Assembly (NCBI GenBank): GCA_017427945.1
Contig: JAFRRT010000018.1
Span: 1-59,390, forward strand
DNA: 59,390 nucleotides
Source of the DNA: Muribaculaceae bacterium
Lineage (GTDB): Bacteria > Bacteroidota > Bacteroidia > Bacteroidales > Muribaculaceae
Reading direction: 5' to 3'
A program made the position numbers and the translations under genes. Below, in pieces: positions 8,153-15,292 of this stretch. The notes under the pieces were generated by a model. That model was given only the letters and a program-made list of their open reading frames with translations, was not told the DNA's origin and did not search any database. The stretch's first letter is position 1; the number at the start of each line of letters is the position of its first letter.

Positions 8153-8716
8153 TCACTTATTGTTGTAATTGTTCATGGCAAAGGTGATGCCCGACAGGCA
8201 AAAGGCCTTGATAGCATCGATGGCCACCCTGGCACGCTCGGGCAGAGCGGCAAGTTCCTCGGGGGTGGGGTAGCCCAGCACATAGTCCACCTGGGCACCC
8301 GGAGGGAAGTCATTGCCGATGCCGAAACGCAGGCGTGCCCACTGCTGGCTGCCCAGCAGGTCATTGATGCTCTTCAGACCGTTGTGGCCGCCGTCAGCGC
8401 CCTGGGGACGGATGCGTATTTGCCCGAAGGGCAGTGCAATGTCGTCAACGATGACCAGCAGGTGGTCAAGCTCGATGTGCTCCTTTTGCATCCAGTAACG
8501 CACAGCCTCGCCGCTCAGATTCATGTAGGTGGACGGTTTCAACAGCACGAGTTGCTGGTTTTTCAGACGCATCTCGGCAACGGCCCCGTAACGCTGGGTC
8601 GTGAAAACAATATTGGATGCCTCGGCGAGAGCATCCAATATTGTAAAACCTATGTTGTGGCGGGTTCCCTGGTACTCGGCACCAATGTTTCCCAAGCCAA
8701 CAATAAGATACTTCAT
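8153..8716 (-). CDS. pth: Peptidyl-tRNA hydrolase
   Basis: Pth releases tRNA from prematurely dropped peptidyl-tRNA in the cytoplasm. The 187-residue protein has the family length and motifs: Asn10 in the LIVGLGNIG start, catalytic His20 in [20 protein letters not shown] with the conserved Asn, the catalytic Asp in VIVDDIALP, and GGHNGLKSI. It lies 47 bp after rplY on the same strand, the arrangement common in bacteria where ribosomal protein L25/Ctc and Pth are neighbours. A heptamer repeat array separates it from the following S4-domain gene. Confidence 0.97.
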   Translation of the reverse strand: MKYLIVGLGNIGAEYQGTRHNIGFTILDALAEASNIVFTTQRYGAVAEMRLKNQQLVLLKPSTYMNLSGEAVRYWMQKEHIELDHLLVIVDDIALPFGQIRIRPQGADGGHNGLKSINDLLGSQQWARLRFGIGNDFPPGAQVDYVLGYPTPEELAALPERARVAIDAIKAFCLSGITFAMNNYNNK

Positions 8717-8763
8717 AGGGTTGTGTTGATCGGTTGTTGCAGCGAAAAACGCTACGACAGTGA

Positions 8764-9477
8764 TTACTCGGCAGCGGCTTCGCCCTCGGGAGCAGCAGCT
8801 TCGGCTTCGCCCTCGCCCTCCTCGGTGGCAGCTGCGTTAGCAGCAGCACGGGTAGTGCGTACACCAGCGATTACGAGCTCCTTAGCGTTAACCAGCTCGA
8901 TGTTGTCGAACTTGCAGTCGCCAACCTTGATGTTCTTGCCAATCTCCAGATTGTCAACATTCAGGATGATGGTCTCGGGAATGTCCTTGTACAGGCCTTT
9001 AACCTTCACCTTCTTCATGCTCAGGTAGAGCTTACCACCTGACTTAACACCCACAGCGTGACCCTCGAGGTGCACGGGAATCTCAACAACAACGGGCTTG
9101 TCATCATAGACTTCCATGAAATCCATGTGAAGCACAGCGTCGCTAACGGGGTGGAACTGGAGGTCCTTCAGGACAGCCTTGCGGGTCTGTCCGTCAAAGG
9201 TCAGGTCAATCACGCACACGTCGGTGCTGTAGATCAACTTGCGAACATCAGCGAACTTCACTACCAGGTCAGTGGTGATGATACCCTTGCCGTCACGGCC
9301 AATGGGAACGACCTTCTCACCTGCGAGCAGCTTGCCGTTGTAGTTGCCATCCTTGTCCAGCTCAACGAGCTTACCGCCATTGAGGACAGCGGGGATCTTG
9401 TTCTCCTTGCGGAGGGCCTTAGCGGCCTTCTTACCGAGGTCGGTACGAGCCTCAGCGTTCAATTGATAAGTCTTCAT
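8764..9477 (-). CDS. rplY: 50S ribosomal protein L25 (Ctc form)
   Basis: This is the long Ctc/TL5 form of L25, which binds 5S rRNA in the large subunit. The 237-residue protein has an N-terminal L25 domain (residues 1-95, with [23 protein letters not shown]), a C-terminal TL5-type beta domain (about 100-190, with [20 protein letters not shown]), and a low-complexity Ala/Glu tail from about 212. It heads the rplY-pth segment. Upstream lies a potential pseudoknot (9515-9562) that could regulate it. A -7-like TAATTTTG (9505-9498) exists closer to the start but lacks a TTG at the right distance. Confidence 0.96.
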   Translation of the reverse strand: MKTYQLNAEARTDLGKKAAKALRKENKIPAVLNGGKLVELDKDGNYNGKLLAGEKVVPIGRDGKGIITTDLVVKFADVRKLIYSTDVCVIDLTFDGQTRKAVLKDLQFHPVSDAVLHMDFMEVYDDKPVVVEIPVHLEGHAVGVKSGGKLYLSMKKVKVKGLYKDIPETIILNVDNLEIGKNIKVGDCKFDNIELVNAKELVIAGVRTTRAAANAAATEEGEGEAEAAAPEGEAAAE

Positions 9478-9514
9478 TTTTAATTGTTTGTGTTACTCAA
9501 AATTAAAGTGATTG

Positions 9515-9562
9515 GTGTGATAAAAACACTTCCTTTAATTTCCCATCACACTGGAAATTAAA
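9515..9562 (-). promoter_or_regulatory. Predicted H-type pseudoknot in the rplY upstream region
   Basis: On the minus-strand RNA, 9562-9553 pairs perfectly with 9543-9534 (10 bp, TTTAATTTCC / GGAAATTAAA). Seven of the nine loop bases (9551-9545, GTGTGAT) pair perfectly with ATCACAC at 9521-9515, after a 12-nt spacer. This is the geometry of an H-type pseudoknot ending 38 nt before the rplY start. The 10-bp stem alone could also be a second tsf terminator. Regulation of L25 is inferred from position only. Confidence 0.5.
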
Positions 9563-9576
9563 TGTATAATCATAAC

Positions 9577-9608
9577 AAGCCTCGCTGGCTGTGACACCAA
9601 CGAGACTT
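9577..9608 (-). terminator. Hairpin terminator after tsf
   Basis: Minus-strand RNA forms 12 contiguous pairs between 9608-9597 and 9588-9577 with an 8-nt loop. Two of the pairs are G-U, so the hairpin is intact only in the minus-strand transcript. It starts 12 nt past the tsf stop. No clean U-run follows. Confidence 0.65.
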
Positions 9609-9619
9609 GCGATTATGAT

Positions 9620-10615
9620 TTAGTCAATGTTCAGATTGACGCGCTTCAAGTCGATGGCCTTGAGGTCATTGTTTACGGCAGCGAGGAACTGAGCAACAGT
9701 CTCCTTGTTCTCACCAGCCTCGTAAACCTGCTCCATCAGGACGTTCTCCTGATAGAACTTGTTCAGGCGACCCTGGGCGATGTTCTGAATCATCTGCTCG
9801 GGCATGTTGGCCTCCTTCTGGGCAGCGGTGTCGGCCATGAGCTTCAGGGCCTCGTCAACCTGCTCCTGGGTCATGTAACCCTTGCGGATAGCCTCATCGC
9901 GGTGCTCCTCGGTAGCGCAGTAGTAGGGGTTGAAACCAGCCTTCTTCAGGGCGTTCTCAACGGCCTTGCTTACCTGCTCGGCACGGGTCTTGTCGATTGC
10001 CATGCGCAGCTCCTCGTCGATAACCTCCTGAGGAATCTGGTCGCGGGTGGCCTTGATGGGATTCATCGAGGCAACCTGCATGGCGATAGCCTTGGCAACG
10101 TCCTCAGCCACGTTCTCCATGTTGAAGGCAACAGCTGCCGACAACATGCCGTTGAAGTGGTTGTAAACGATTGTCGTGGGAGCGTCCAGGCACTCATAAG
10201 CGCCCAATTCCATCTTCTCACCGGTGATACCGCTCAGGGCGGTGATCTGCTCGCTCACGGGCTTGCCGCCCATATCCAGGGCGTTGAGCGCGTCGAGGTT
10301 TGCGGGCTTCTGGGCCATTGCGAGATCCAGGATAGCCTTGGCGAGGTTGACAAACTTCTCGTTCTTGGCGACAAAGTCGGTCTCGCACTTGAGGGCGATG
10401 ATGGCAGCGAACTTACCGTCGGACTTGCCGATGGCGATGCCCTGAGCTGCCTGACGGTCTTCACGCTTGGCAGCGATGGCCTGACCGCGCTTGCGGATCA
10501 GCTCCATGGCCTTGTTCATGTCGTTATCGCTCTCGATGAGCGCCTTCTTACAGTCGCTCAAGCCTGCGCCGGTCATGTCGCGCAGTTTCTTGATGTCATT
10601 GATGGTTACAGCCAT
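9620..10615 (-). CDS. tsf: Translation elongation factor Ts
   Basis: EF-Ts recycles EF-Tu by exchanging GDP for GTP. The 331-residue protein carries the family signatures near the N terminus: LRDMTGAGLSDCKKAL (11-26), and further on ALKCETDFVAKNEKFV. It is longer than E. coli EF-Ts (283), as is usual in Bacteroidota. It follows rpsB by 45 bp, the near-universal rpsB-tsf pairing, so the two genes are co-transcribed. A hairpin terminator follows. Confidence 0.97.
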   Translation of the reverse strand: MAVTINDIKKLRDMTGAGLSDCKKALIESDNDMNKAMELIRKRGQAIAAKREDRQAAQGIAIGKSDGKFAAIIALKCETDFVAKNEKFVNLAKAILDLAMAQKPANLDALNALDMGGKPVSEQITALSGITGEKMELGAYECLDAPTTIVYNHFNGMLSAAVAFNMENVAEDVAKAIAMQVASMNPIKATRDQIPQEVIDEELRMAIDKTRAEQVSKAVENALKKAGFNPYYCATEEHRDEAIRKGYMTQEQVDEALKLMADTAAQKEANMPEQMIQNIAQGRLNKFYQENVLMEQVYEAGENKETVAQFLAAVNNDLKAIDLKRVNLNID

Positions 10616-10660
10616 AATTCGGTTTTGCTAAACTTTGGTTTGTTGTTATTGATGATGGAA

Positions 10661-11518
10661 TTATTCCTCGGTTTTGGGAGCCTCTTCAGCCTTGGGTGCT
10701 TCCTCAGCGGGAGCATCTTCGGCGGGGGCGTCTTCAGCCTTGGGACGACTTACGCGCTTGCGGCGGGGCTTGGGAGCCTCTTTCATCTCCTCACCTTCAC
10801 CCTCGGCGTCCTTGTTGTCAATCTGCTCAACCTTGCGCTCCTCGAGACCTTCCTTGATGGCCTCGCATACGGTAGCGAGGATGATGTCGATCGACTTGCT
10901 GGCGTCATCGTTGGCGGGGATAACGAAGTCAACGCTGTTGGGGTCGCTGTTGGTATCAACGATACCGAACACGGGGATACCCAGGCGGTTGGCCTCGGCA
11001 ACAGCAATGTGCTCCTTCATCACGTCAACAACGAACAGAGCGCTGGGAAGACGGTTCAGGTTCTTGATGGAACCCAGGTTCTTCTCCAACTTGGCGCGCT
11101 GACGGCTCAGCTGCAGCTTCTCGCGCTTGGACATGTTGTCCATAGTGCCGTCGGTCTCCATCTTGTCGATGGTGTCCATCTTCTTCACAGCCTTGCGGAT
11201 GGTGGTGAAGTTGGTCAACATACCACCGGGCCAACGCTCGATGACGTAGGGCATATCAACGCTCATGGCACGCTCGCGGGTCACGTCCTTGGCCTGCTTC
11301 TTGGTGGCAACAAAGAGAACGCGCTTGCCGCTCTTGGCAATGTTCTTCAGTGCATTTGCTGCCTCTTCCAGCTTGGCGCTGGTCTTGTATAAGTCGATGA
11401 TGTGGATACCGTTACGCTCCATGAAGATGTAGGGCGCCATAGCGGGGTTCCATTTGCGTTTCAGGTGACCAAAGTGGCAAGTAGCCTCCAGCAGTTGGTC
11501 AAAATTAGGTGTTTGCAT
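10661..11518 (-). CDS. rpsB: 30S ribosomal protein S2
   Basis: S2 is a late-assembling protein at the head-body junction of the small subunit. The 285-residue protein has the typical S2 sequence from the start (FDQLLEATCHFGHLKRKWNPAM) through PSALFVVDVMKEHIAVAEA and GIVDTNSDPNSVDFVIPANDD. After about residue 228 it adds a low-complexity extension rich in Glu, Lys, Pro and Ala (repeats such as DAPAEDAPAEEAPK), common in this phylum. It is first in the rpsB-tsf unit, separated from rpsI by 198 bp holding two hairpins. Confidence 0.97.
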   Translation of the reverse strand: MQTPNFDQLLEATCHFGHLKRKWNPAMAPYIFMERNGIHIIDLYKTSAKLEEAANALKNIAKSGKRVLFVATKKQAKDVTRERAMSVDMPYVIERWPGGMLTNFTTIRKAVKKMDTIDKMETDGTMDNMSKREKLQLSRQRAKLEKNLGSIKNLNRLPSALFVVDVMKEHIAVAEANRLGIPVFGIVDTNSDPNSVDFVIPANDDASKSIDIILATVCEAIKEGLEERKVEQIDNKDAEGEGEEMKEAPKPRRKRVSRPKAEDAPAEDAPAEEAPKAEEAPKTEE

Positions 11519-11562
11519 TGTTTGTTTTGTTTTTAATAAAATTGTTTACGTTCGACTGAATC

Positions 11563-11608
11563 AATCGCATAGTAGCCACCGCAGTTCCCAGTGTGAGTCT
11601 ATGCGATT
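11563..11608 (-). promoter_or_regulatory. Candidate rpsB leader hairpin
   Basis: AATCGCATAG (11608-11599 on the minus strand) pairs perfectly with CTATGCGATT (11572-11563): 10 bp around a 26-nt loop, 44 nt before the rpsB ATG. Position and size fit an autoregulatory ribosomal-protein leader, but no known motif was verified. No consensus promoter was found between rpsI and rpsB. Confidence 0.45.
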
Positions 11609-11682
11609 TGGATACTAAACTCTTCAATAAGCGTGTCCCAACGCGTGAGACGATACTTATTATATAATGTAGAGCAAGCATC

Positions 11683-11698
11683 GGTCCATCGCTGGACC
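11683..11698 (-). other. Short GNRA-capped hairpin after rpsI
   Basis: On the minus strand, GGTCCA-GCGA-TGGACC is a perfect 6-bp stem closed by a GCGA tetraloop, 18 nt past the rpsI stop. It may be a weak terminator, a processing site, or part of the rpsB leader. Confidence 0.4.
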
Positions 11699-11716
11699 AA
11701 TATCGTCATGCGGCGA

Positions 11717-12103
11717 TTAACGCTTGCTGAACTGGAATCTCTTGCGGGCCTTGGGCTGACCGGGTTTCTTGCGCTCTACAGCACGCGGGTCGCGGGTCAT
11801 GAAACCCTCCTTGCGCAGTGCGCTCTTGTCCTCGGGGTTGATCTTCACCAGGGCGCGGGCAATAGCCAGGCGCAGAGCCTCGGCCTGTCCCTTGTAACCG
11901 CCACCAACGAGGTTAACCTTGATGTCATACTTCTCAGCTGCATCCAGCGTGCTAAGCGGCTGCTTAACGATGTATTGCAGGATGGGGTTGGGGAAGTAGT
12001 CTGCCAACGGGCGTTTGTTGATTGTGATCTCGCCATTGCCTTCCTTCACATACACGCGAGCGATAGCGGCTTTGCGGCGACCTACTGCATTAATCTGTTC
12101 CAT
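11717..12103 (-). CDS. rpsI: 30S ribosomal protein S9
   Basis: S9 contacts the P-site tRNA through its C-terminal tail. The 128-residue protein has the family start (NAVGRRKAAIARVYVKEGNGEITIN), the central VGGGYKGQAEALRLAIARAL, and the characteristic basic end KKPGQPKARKRFQFSKR with the invariant terminal Lys-Arg. It begins 6 bp after the rplM stop; rplM-rpsI is a conserved bacterial operon. Confidence 0.98.
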   Translation of the reverse strand: MEQINAVGRRKAAIARVYVKEGNGEITINKRPLADYFPNPILQYIVKQPLSTLDAAEKYDIKVNLVGGGYKGQAEALRLAIARALVKINPEDKSALRKEGFMTRDPRAVERKKPGQPKARKRFQFSKR

Positions 12104-12109
12104 GCTTCC

Positions 12110-12592
12110 TTATTTAAGTTTGTTGATGTCAATAACCTTGGGATTCTGTGCCTCGTGGGGATGCTCCGGGCCGTTGTAAACGTGAACGTTCTTCAACAGC
12201 TTGGCGCCCAGACGGTTCTTGGGCAGCATACCCTTGATGACTTGCATGTACAGGGGATGCATTCCCTTGCGCAGGTCTTTCTTGCGCTCACTCTTGGCCT
12301 GCAACTGGGCGGGCGTGGTGAAACGCTGGCCACCGGGATAGCCGGTGTAGCGCACATACTGGTGCTCGGTCCACTTCTTGCCGGTCATTTTGCACTTGTC
12401 GGCATTGATGATAATCACATTGTCACCGCAATCCACGTGCGGGGTAAAGTTGGGTTTGTACTTGCCACGAAGGATCTTGGCGACCTTCGAGCACAAGCGG
12501 CCCAGGATCTGGTCGGTAGCATCTACTACCACCCATTCCTTCTGTACGGTCTCGGCATTTGCCGAAATGGTTTTGTAACTTAAAGTATCCAC
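12110..12592 (-). CDS. rplM: 50S ribosomal protein L13
   Basis: L13 is an early assembly protein of the large subunit. The 160-residue protein shows the family signature: WVVVDATDQILGRLCSKVAKIL near the start, DNVIIINADKCKMTGKK, and GMLPKNRLGAKLLKNVHVY. The start codon is GTG (12592-12590); no ATG lies nearby in frame and the N-terminal sequence is that expected for the phylum. It leads the rplM-rpsI operon from a very good promoter (12705-12735), with about 105 nt of leader containing a 16-pair hairpin that is probably regulatory. Confidence 0.97.
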   Translation of the reverse strand: MDTLSYKTISANAETVQKEWVVVDATDQILGRLCSKVAKILRGKYKPNFTPHVDCGDNVIIINADKCKMTGKKWTEHQYVRYTGYPGGQRFTTPAQLQAKSERKKDLRKGMHPLYMQVIKGMLPKNRLGAKLLKNVHVYNGPEHPHEAQNPKVIDINKLK

Positions 12593-12629
12593 TTTTAAAT
12601 TCCTAATTAATAGTTAGTTAATTGCCCAA

Positions 12630-12669
12630 ACAACACCATGCGGAACGGCCAAATTCCACACAGCATTGC
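12630..12669 (-). promoter_or_regulatory. Candidate L13 leader hairpin in the rplM 5' UTR
   Basis: In the minus-strand RNA, 12669-12654 pairs with 12645-12630 as 16 uninterrupted base pairs, six of them G-U, around an 8-nt loop. Those G-U pairs become A-C mismatches on the plus strand, so the structure is specific to the rplM transcript. It sits between the promoter and the GTG start. Ribosomal-protein leaders, including one for L13 in Bacteroidia as I recall it, make autoregulation plausible. Confidence 0.6.
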
Positions 12670-12704
12670 CCTAAATGGCTATTACTTTGATAATAATCGG
12701 CCCG

Positions 12705-12735
12705 CAAAGGTACTGCTTTACCCCGACCTGACCAA
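12705..12735 (-). promoter_or_regulatory. Bacteroidota-type promoter for rplM-rpsI
   Basis: Minus strand: TTG (12735-12733), a 20-nt spacer and TACCTTTG (12712-12705), an exact consensus match. Transcription would start near 12698. Confidence 0.8.
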
Positions 12736-13044
12736 AACAATTTTTCCTATAACAGCCTCAATCCACCCCAAAATGCCTCCAAAACATCAACTTTTAAGAA
12801 AGATTAACAAATTAAAGTGCCTATTCCTTCCCTTTTTGGGCAAAATCAGGCCGAAATCATGCCTTTGTCCTGTCTCGTTTTCGGGACCAGGGGGCGCCGT
12901 CTTTTTTGCCTGAATGAGCATGTCATGATACTTTTTGCTAAAAAATGCTTTCCATCGGTTGATTGAGGCTACTGTTTTCGATAGTTGTATGACGAATGGT
13001 AAAAAATATTTTATAAAAACACGCATTATTTCAATAAATAATCA
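12736..13044. other. AT-rich gap between divergent genes, no gene seen
   Basis: This stretch separates the rplM promoter from the DUF4419 gene. It contains only short open frames of biased composition and no recognisable protein, RNA or repeat. Confidence 0.6.
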
Positions 13045-13052
13045 TATCTTTG
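13045..13052 (+). promoter_or_regulatory. -7 element of the DUF4419 gene promoter
   Basis: TATCTTTG matches the -7 consensus and ends 28 nt before the ATG. There is no TTG at the expected upstream spacing, so the promoter may be weak or activator-dependent. Confidence 0.5.
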
Positions 13053-13080
13053 CGTTTTTAATCATTAAAATCTAAACATT

Positions 13081-14466
13081 ATGGCAAGGATTTATTTCAT
13101 TTTATTATTTGCTCTTGCCACGCTTTCAGTATTGGCAAAAGACAGCAAAATCATTTCGCAGTCACAGGGTAGCATTACGTTTGTTGTTGATGAGAATCTT
13201 CCACTCTTCGACTACAACAAGTATGAGCTTTGGGATGGTAAACGCATCGCAGAGTATATTGTTAATCATCGTGATGAACTTGAAGGTACTTACCGCATTG
13301 TTGCTACAAGTTTTGCCGATGAGCTCAATTTGACGACTATGGATGTCTACAGGGCACTTTACATGGCTTTTGCCAGGCATAGGTCTGTCACACTATCTCC
13401 CGATGTGATATGGTTGCTCATCAGTCAGGGGTTCGCCCGCTACGTCAATGCCCACGCCGAGAAACTCCGTCCCCTGCTGGTCAACCATTCGGGAAAGAAG
13501 AAACTTATTGTGGTTACTGAGCATGACCTGCTTTCAGAATCCGCCGAATGGCCCAAATTGATTGGCGATTTTGCGTCAAAAATAAACCAGAATACCAAAG
13601 GGGGCATCGCCAATACCATTACTGCCGATTTCTCTACAACGGGTCCCGTCGAACGTGTGGCTTCACAGGTAACGCTCATGGAGAGTGTGAAATCCTATTT
13701 TGACTATGAAGTCGTTTTGATATGTGGCATTCCCTCCATTACATTGACTGGCACTCCTGAGGACTGGCAGCGTGTACTTGATAAGACTAGGGGTCTCAAG
13801 CGATATGGGTTGGATCAATGGATCGAGAGCCTTGAACCGATATTGAAAGAGTTCGTTCGGGCGGCAAAGGGATATCCCAACCAGAATTTCTGGCAGGACA
13901 TTGTCATGAAAAAACGAGTTGATGAAGTGAGAGGAGGTGGCAGTTGTGGTTACAAAACCAAGCCCACAGAATTTGATGGATGGTTCTTAAAACTCTTCCC
14001 AGACGAGAATGGAGAAACGTTCAAGACTGCAACCATGGATACAGATATGCCATCTGAAAGGGTCGCTGTTCCTTTCAAATATAGTATAGCAAGAATACAA
14101 GAAATCCCTATGGAACTGTGGGCCGGGATCATCGGTACCGAAGTGGATACTGAAGCCAACATGCTGACTCCAAAAATCGGATGGCTGGCACTTATGGCTC
14201 CCTCCGACGAAGAGTTATTGGAACGATACAAGAGGCAAGAAGCGTATATGGGAGGAATATGCCTCCATGTAAATAAGGTTCCCGAAGTCCTTGCCCGAAT
14301 GGAGCACATCAAATCGCTGACCATTGAATTCACTGATAAGGTTGTCCTGCCTGAATGGTTCGACCGCCTGACCATTGACAGATTAGTCATTGCCGGCAAG
14401 ATGTCAAAGGCTGAAAAAGAGGCCATCTCAAAACGCTTTCCCAATGCCATGATTGTTCGACGGTAG
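13081..14466 (+). CDS. DUF4419 domain-containing secreted protein
   Basis: This 461-residue protein has an N-terminal signal peptide (about 1-19, ending at LAK). The body matches DUF4419, a family shared by some bacteria and by fungi and other eukaryotes, with blocks such as LYMAFARHRSVTLSPDVIW, ICGIPSITLTGTPEDWQ and GGGSCGYKTKPTEFDGWFL. No enzymatic activity is established for the family, so no function is assigned. It stands alone with its own -7 element and a terminator-like hairpin. Its codon use is more A/T-ending than that of the ribosomal genes upstream, consistent with an accessory gene. Confidence 0.8.
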   Translation: MARIYFILLFALATLSVLAKDSKIISQSQGSITFVVDENLPLFDYNKYELWDGKRIAEYIVNHRDELEGTYRIVATSFADELNLTTMDVYRALYMAFARHRSVTLSPDVIWLLISQGFARYVNAHAEKLRPLLVNHSGKKKLIVVTEHDLLSESAEWPKLIGDFASKINQNTKGGIANTITADFSTTGPVERVASQVTLMESVKSYFDYEVVLICGIPSITLTGTPEDWQRVLDKTRGLKRYGLDQWIESLEPILKEFVRAAKGYPNQNFWQDIVMKKRVDEVRGGGSCGYKTKPTEFDGWFLKLFPDENGETFKTATMDTDMPSERVAVPFKYSIARIQEIPMELWAGIIGTEVDTEANMLTPKIGWLALMAPSDEELLERYKRQEAYMGGICLHVNKVPEVLARMEHIKSLTIEFTDKVVLPEWFDRLTIDRLVIAGKMSKAEKEAISKRFPNAMIVRR

Positions 14467-14514
14467 GTCCGTTTATCGTGCTTCGGCACCAGCTTCTATG
14501 TGGGTATCATAAAC

Positions 14515-14551
14515 AATCGGTTGGGTTACCACCAGAGTAATCCAACCGATT
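14515..14551. terminator. Hairpin between convergent genes
   Basis: AATCGGTTGGGTTAC (14515-14529) pairs with 14537-14551 over 15 positions, including one G-T, around a 7-nt loop. It lies between the DUF4419 gene and the convergent lipoprotein gene. No clean T-run is present. Confidence 0.6.
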
Positions 14552-14572
14552 TATGATTCACAAAACACGAGA

Positions 14573-15082
14573 CTATTCAACATATCCATAACTATCATCG
14601 TTATCACTCTGTTTAAACCTGAAAATAAAATTATAATCGTCTGCTCCATCCCACATGTACACCAAGATATCTCTATCATTAATCTGTCCGGGAATTGAGA
14701 TTAATGGGTCAATTTTTATGATCCAATTGTGCTCATCTCTGTTGCAAGTGATAGTATAAAATGAACCAGTGTAAGTCAAATCGTAAACAGGCCATAAATC
14801 GTTTGTTGTCGGAGTATGGCGACAATTTGAGCTTTTGCGTGGCAAGGGCATAGTCGAGTCATAAATTCTTGAAATATAAAACTGGTCATCGGCACAGTCA
14901 AATTCATAGATGCCTCCTTCGGTAGGGACATTGATGATTCCACTATAGACATTATTGTTCCTTAACTCGGTATGAGGGCGTGGCCTCGGAGCAGAGAGCG
15001 GGCTTGAAACAAGGAGAGAGCATGAAGAAAGGAGAGCGCTTGCCACAACTAATAAGGCCGATATGTATTTGTGAGTTTCCAT
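14573..15082 (-). CDS. Hypothetical lipoprotein
   Basis: The 169-residue protein starts with a lipoprotein signal peptide whose lipobox LLSSC places the lipidated Cys at position 21. The mature part begins with a Pro/Arg-rich linker (APRPRPHTEL), then a mostly beta-type domain with acidic and aromatic residues. I do not recognise the domain; no catalytic motif is visible. It is monocistronic, convergent with the DUF4419 gene, and its codon use is A/T-rich compared with the neighbouring acyl-CoA synthetase gene. Location is inferred to be the periplasm or outer membrane. Confidence 0.65.
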   Translation of the reverse strand: METHKYISALLVVASALLSSCSLLVSSPLSAPRPRPHTELRNNNVYSGIINVPTEGGIYEFDCADDQFYISRIYDSTMPLPRKSSNCRHTPTTNDLWPVYDLTYTGSFYTITCNRDEHNWIIKIDPLISIPGQINDRDILVYMWDGADDYNFIFRFKQSDNDDSYGYVE

Positions 15083-15220
15083 AATGCTTATATTTTTGTG
15101 TCCGGGATAGGACTGGTTAAACAGTATCTTTTATCTACTTATTAGATGTGATTTTGCGCAAAAAGTTGAATTGAGTTTAGCCAACAATAGACCAACCCAA
15201 CGATTTAATCGACAAACAAG

Positions 15221-15270
15221 GCCCCGGTCCACAGGACAGGATATGGTTTCCTTGTCATGTGGACCGGGGC
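15221..15270 (-). terminator. Strong terminator after the acyl-CoA synthetase gene
   Basis: A perfect 13-bp GC-rich stem (GCCCCGGTCCACA, 15221-15233, with 15258-15270) encloses a 24-nt loop that can form its own short stem. It begins 22 nt past the stop of the minus-strand synthetase gene, and the stem is followed on that strand by a T-containing tract. Confidence 0.75.
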
Positions 15271-15292
15271 TCAGCCTTGGTGATAAGATATC

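Noticed and set aside
9902-11392. Long plus-strand open frame (496 codons) across tsf and rpsB
   Set aside because: It is antisense to two certain ribosome-related genes and has a Leu/Val/His-rich composition typical of the reverse strand of GC-rich coding DNA.
12787-13026. 79-codon minus-strand frame in the rplM-DUF4419 gap
   Set aside because: AT-rich low-complexity translation, no promoter and no similarity that I recognise.
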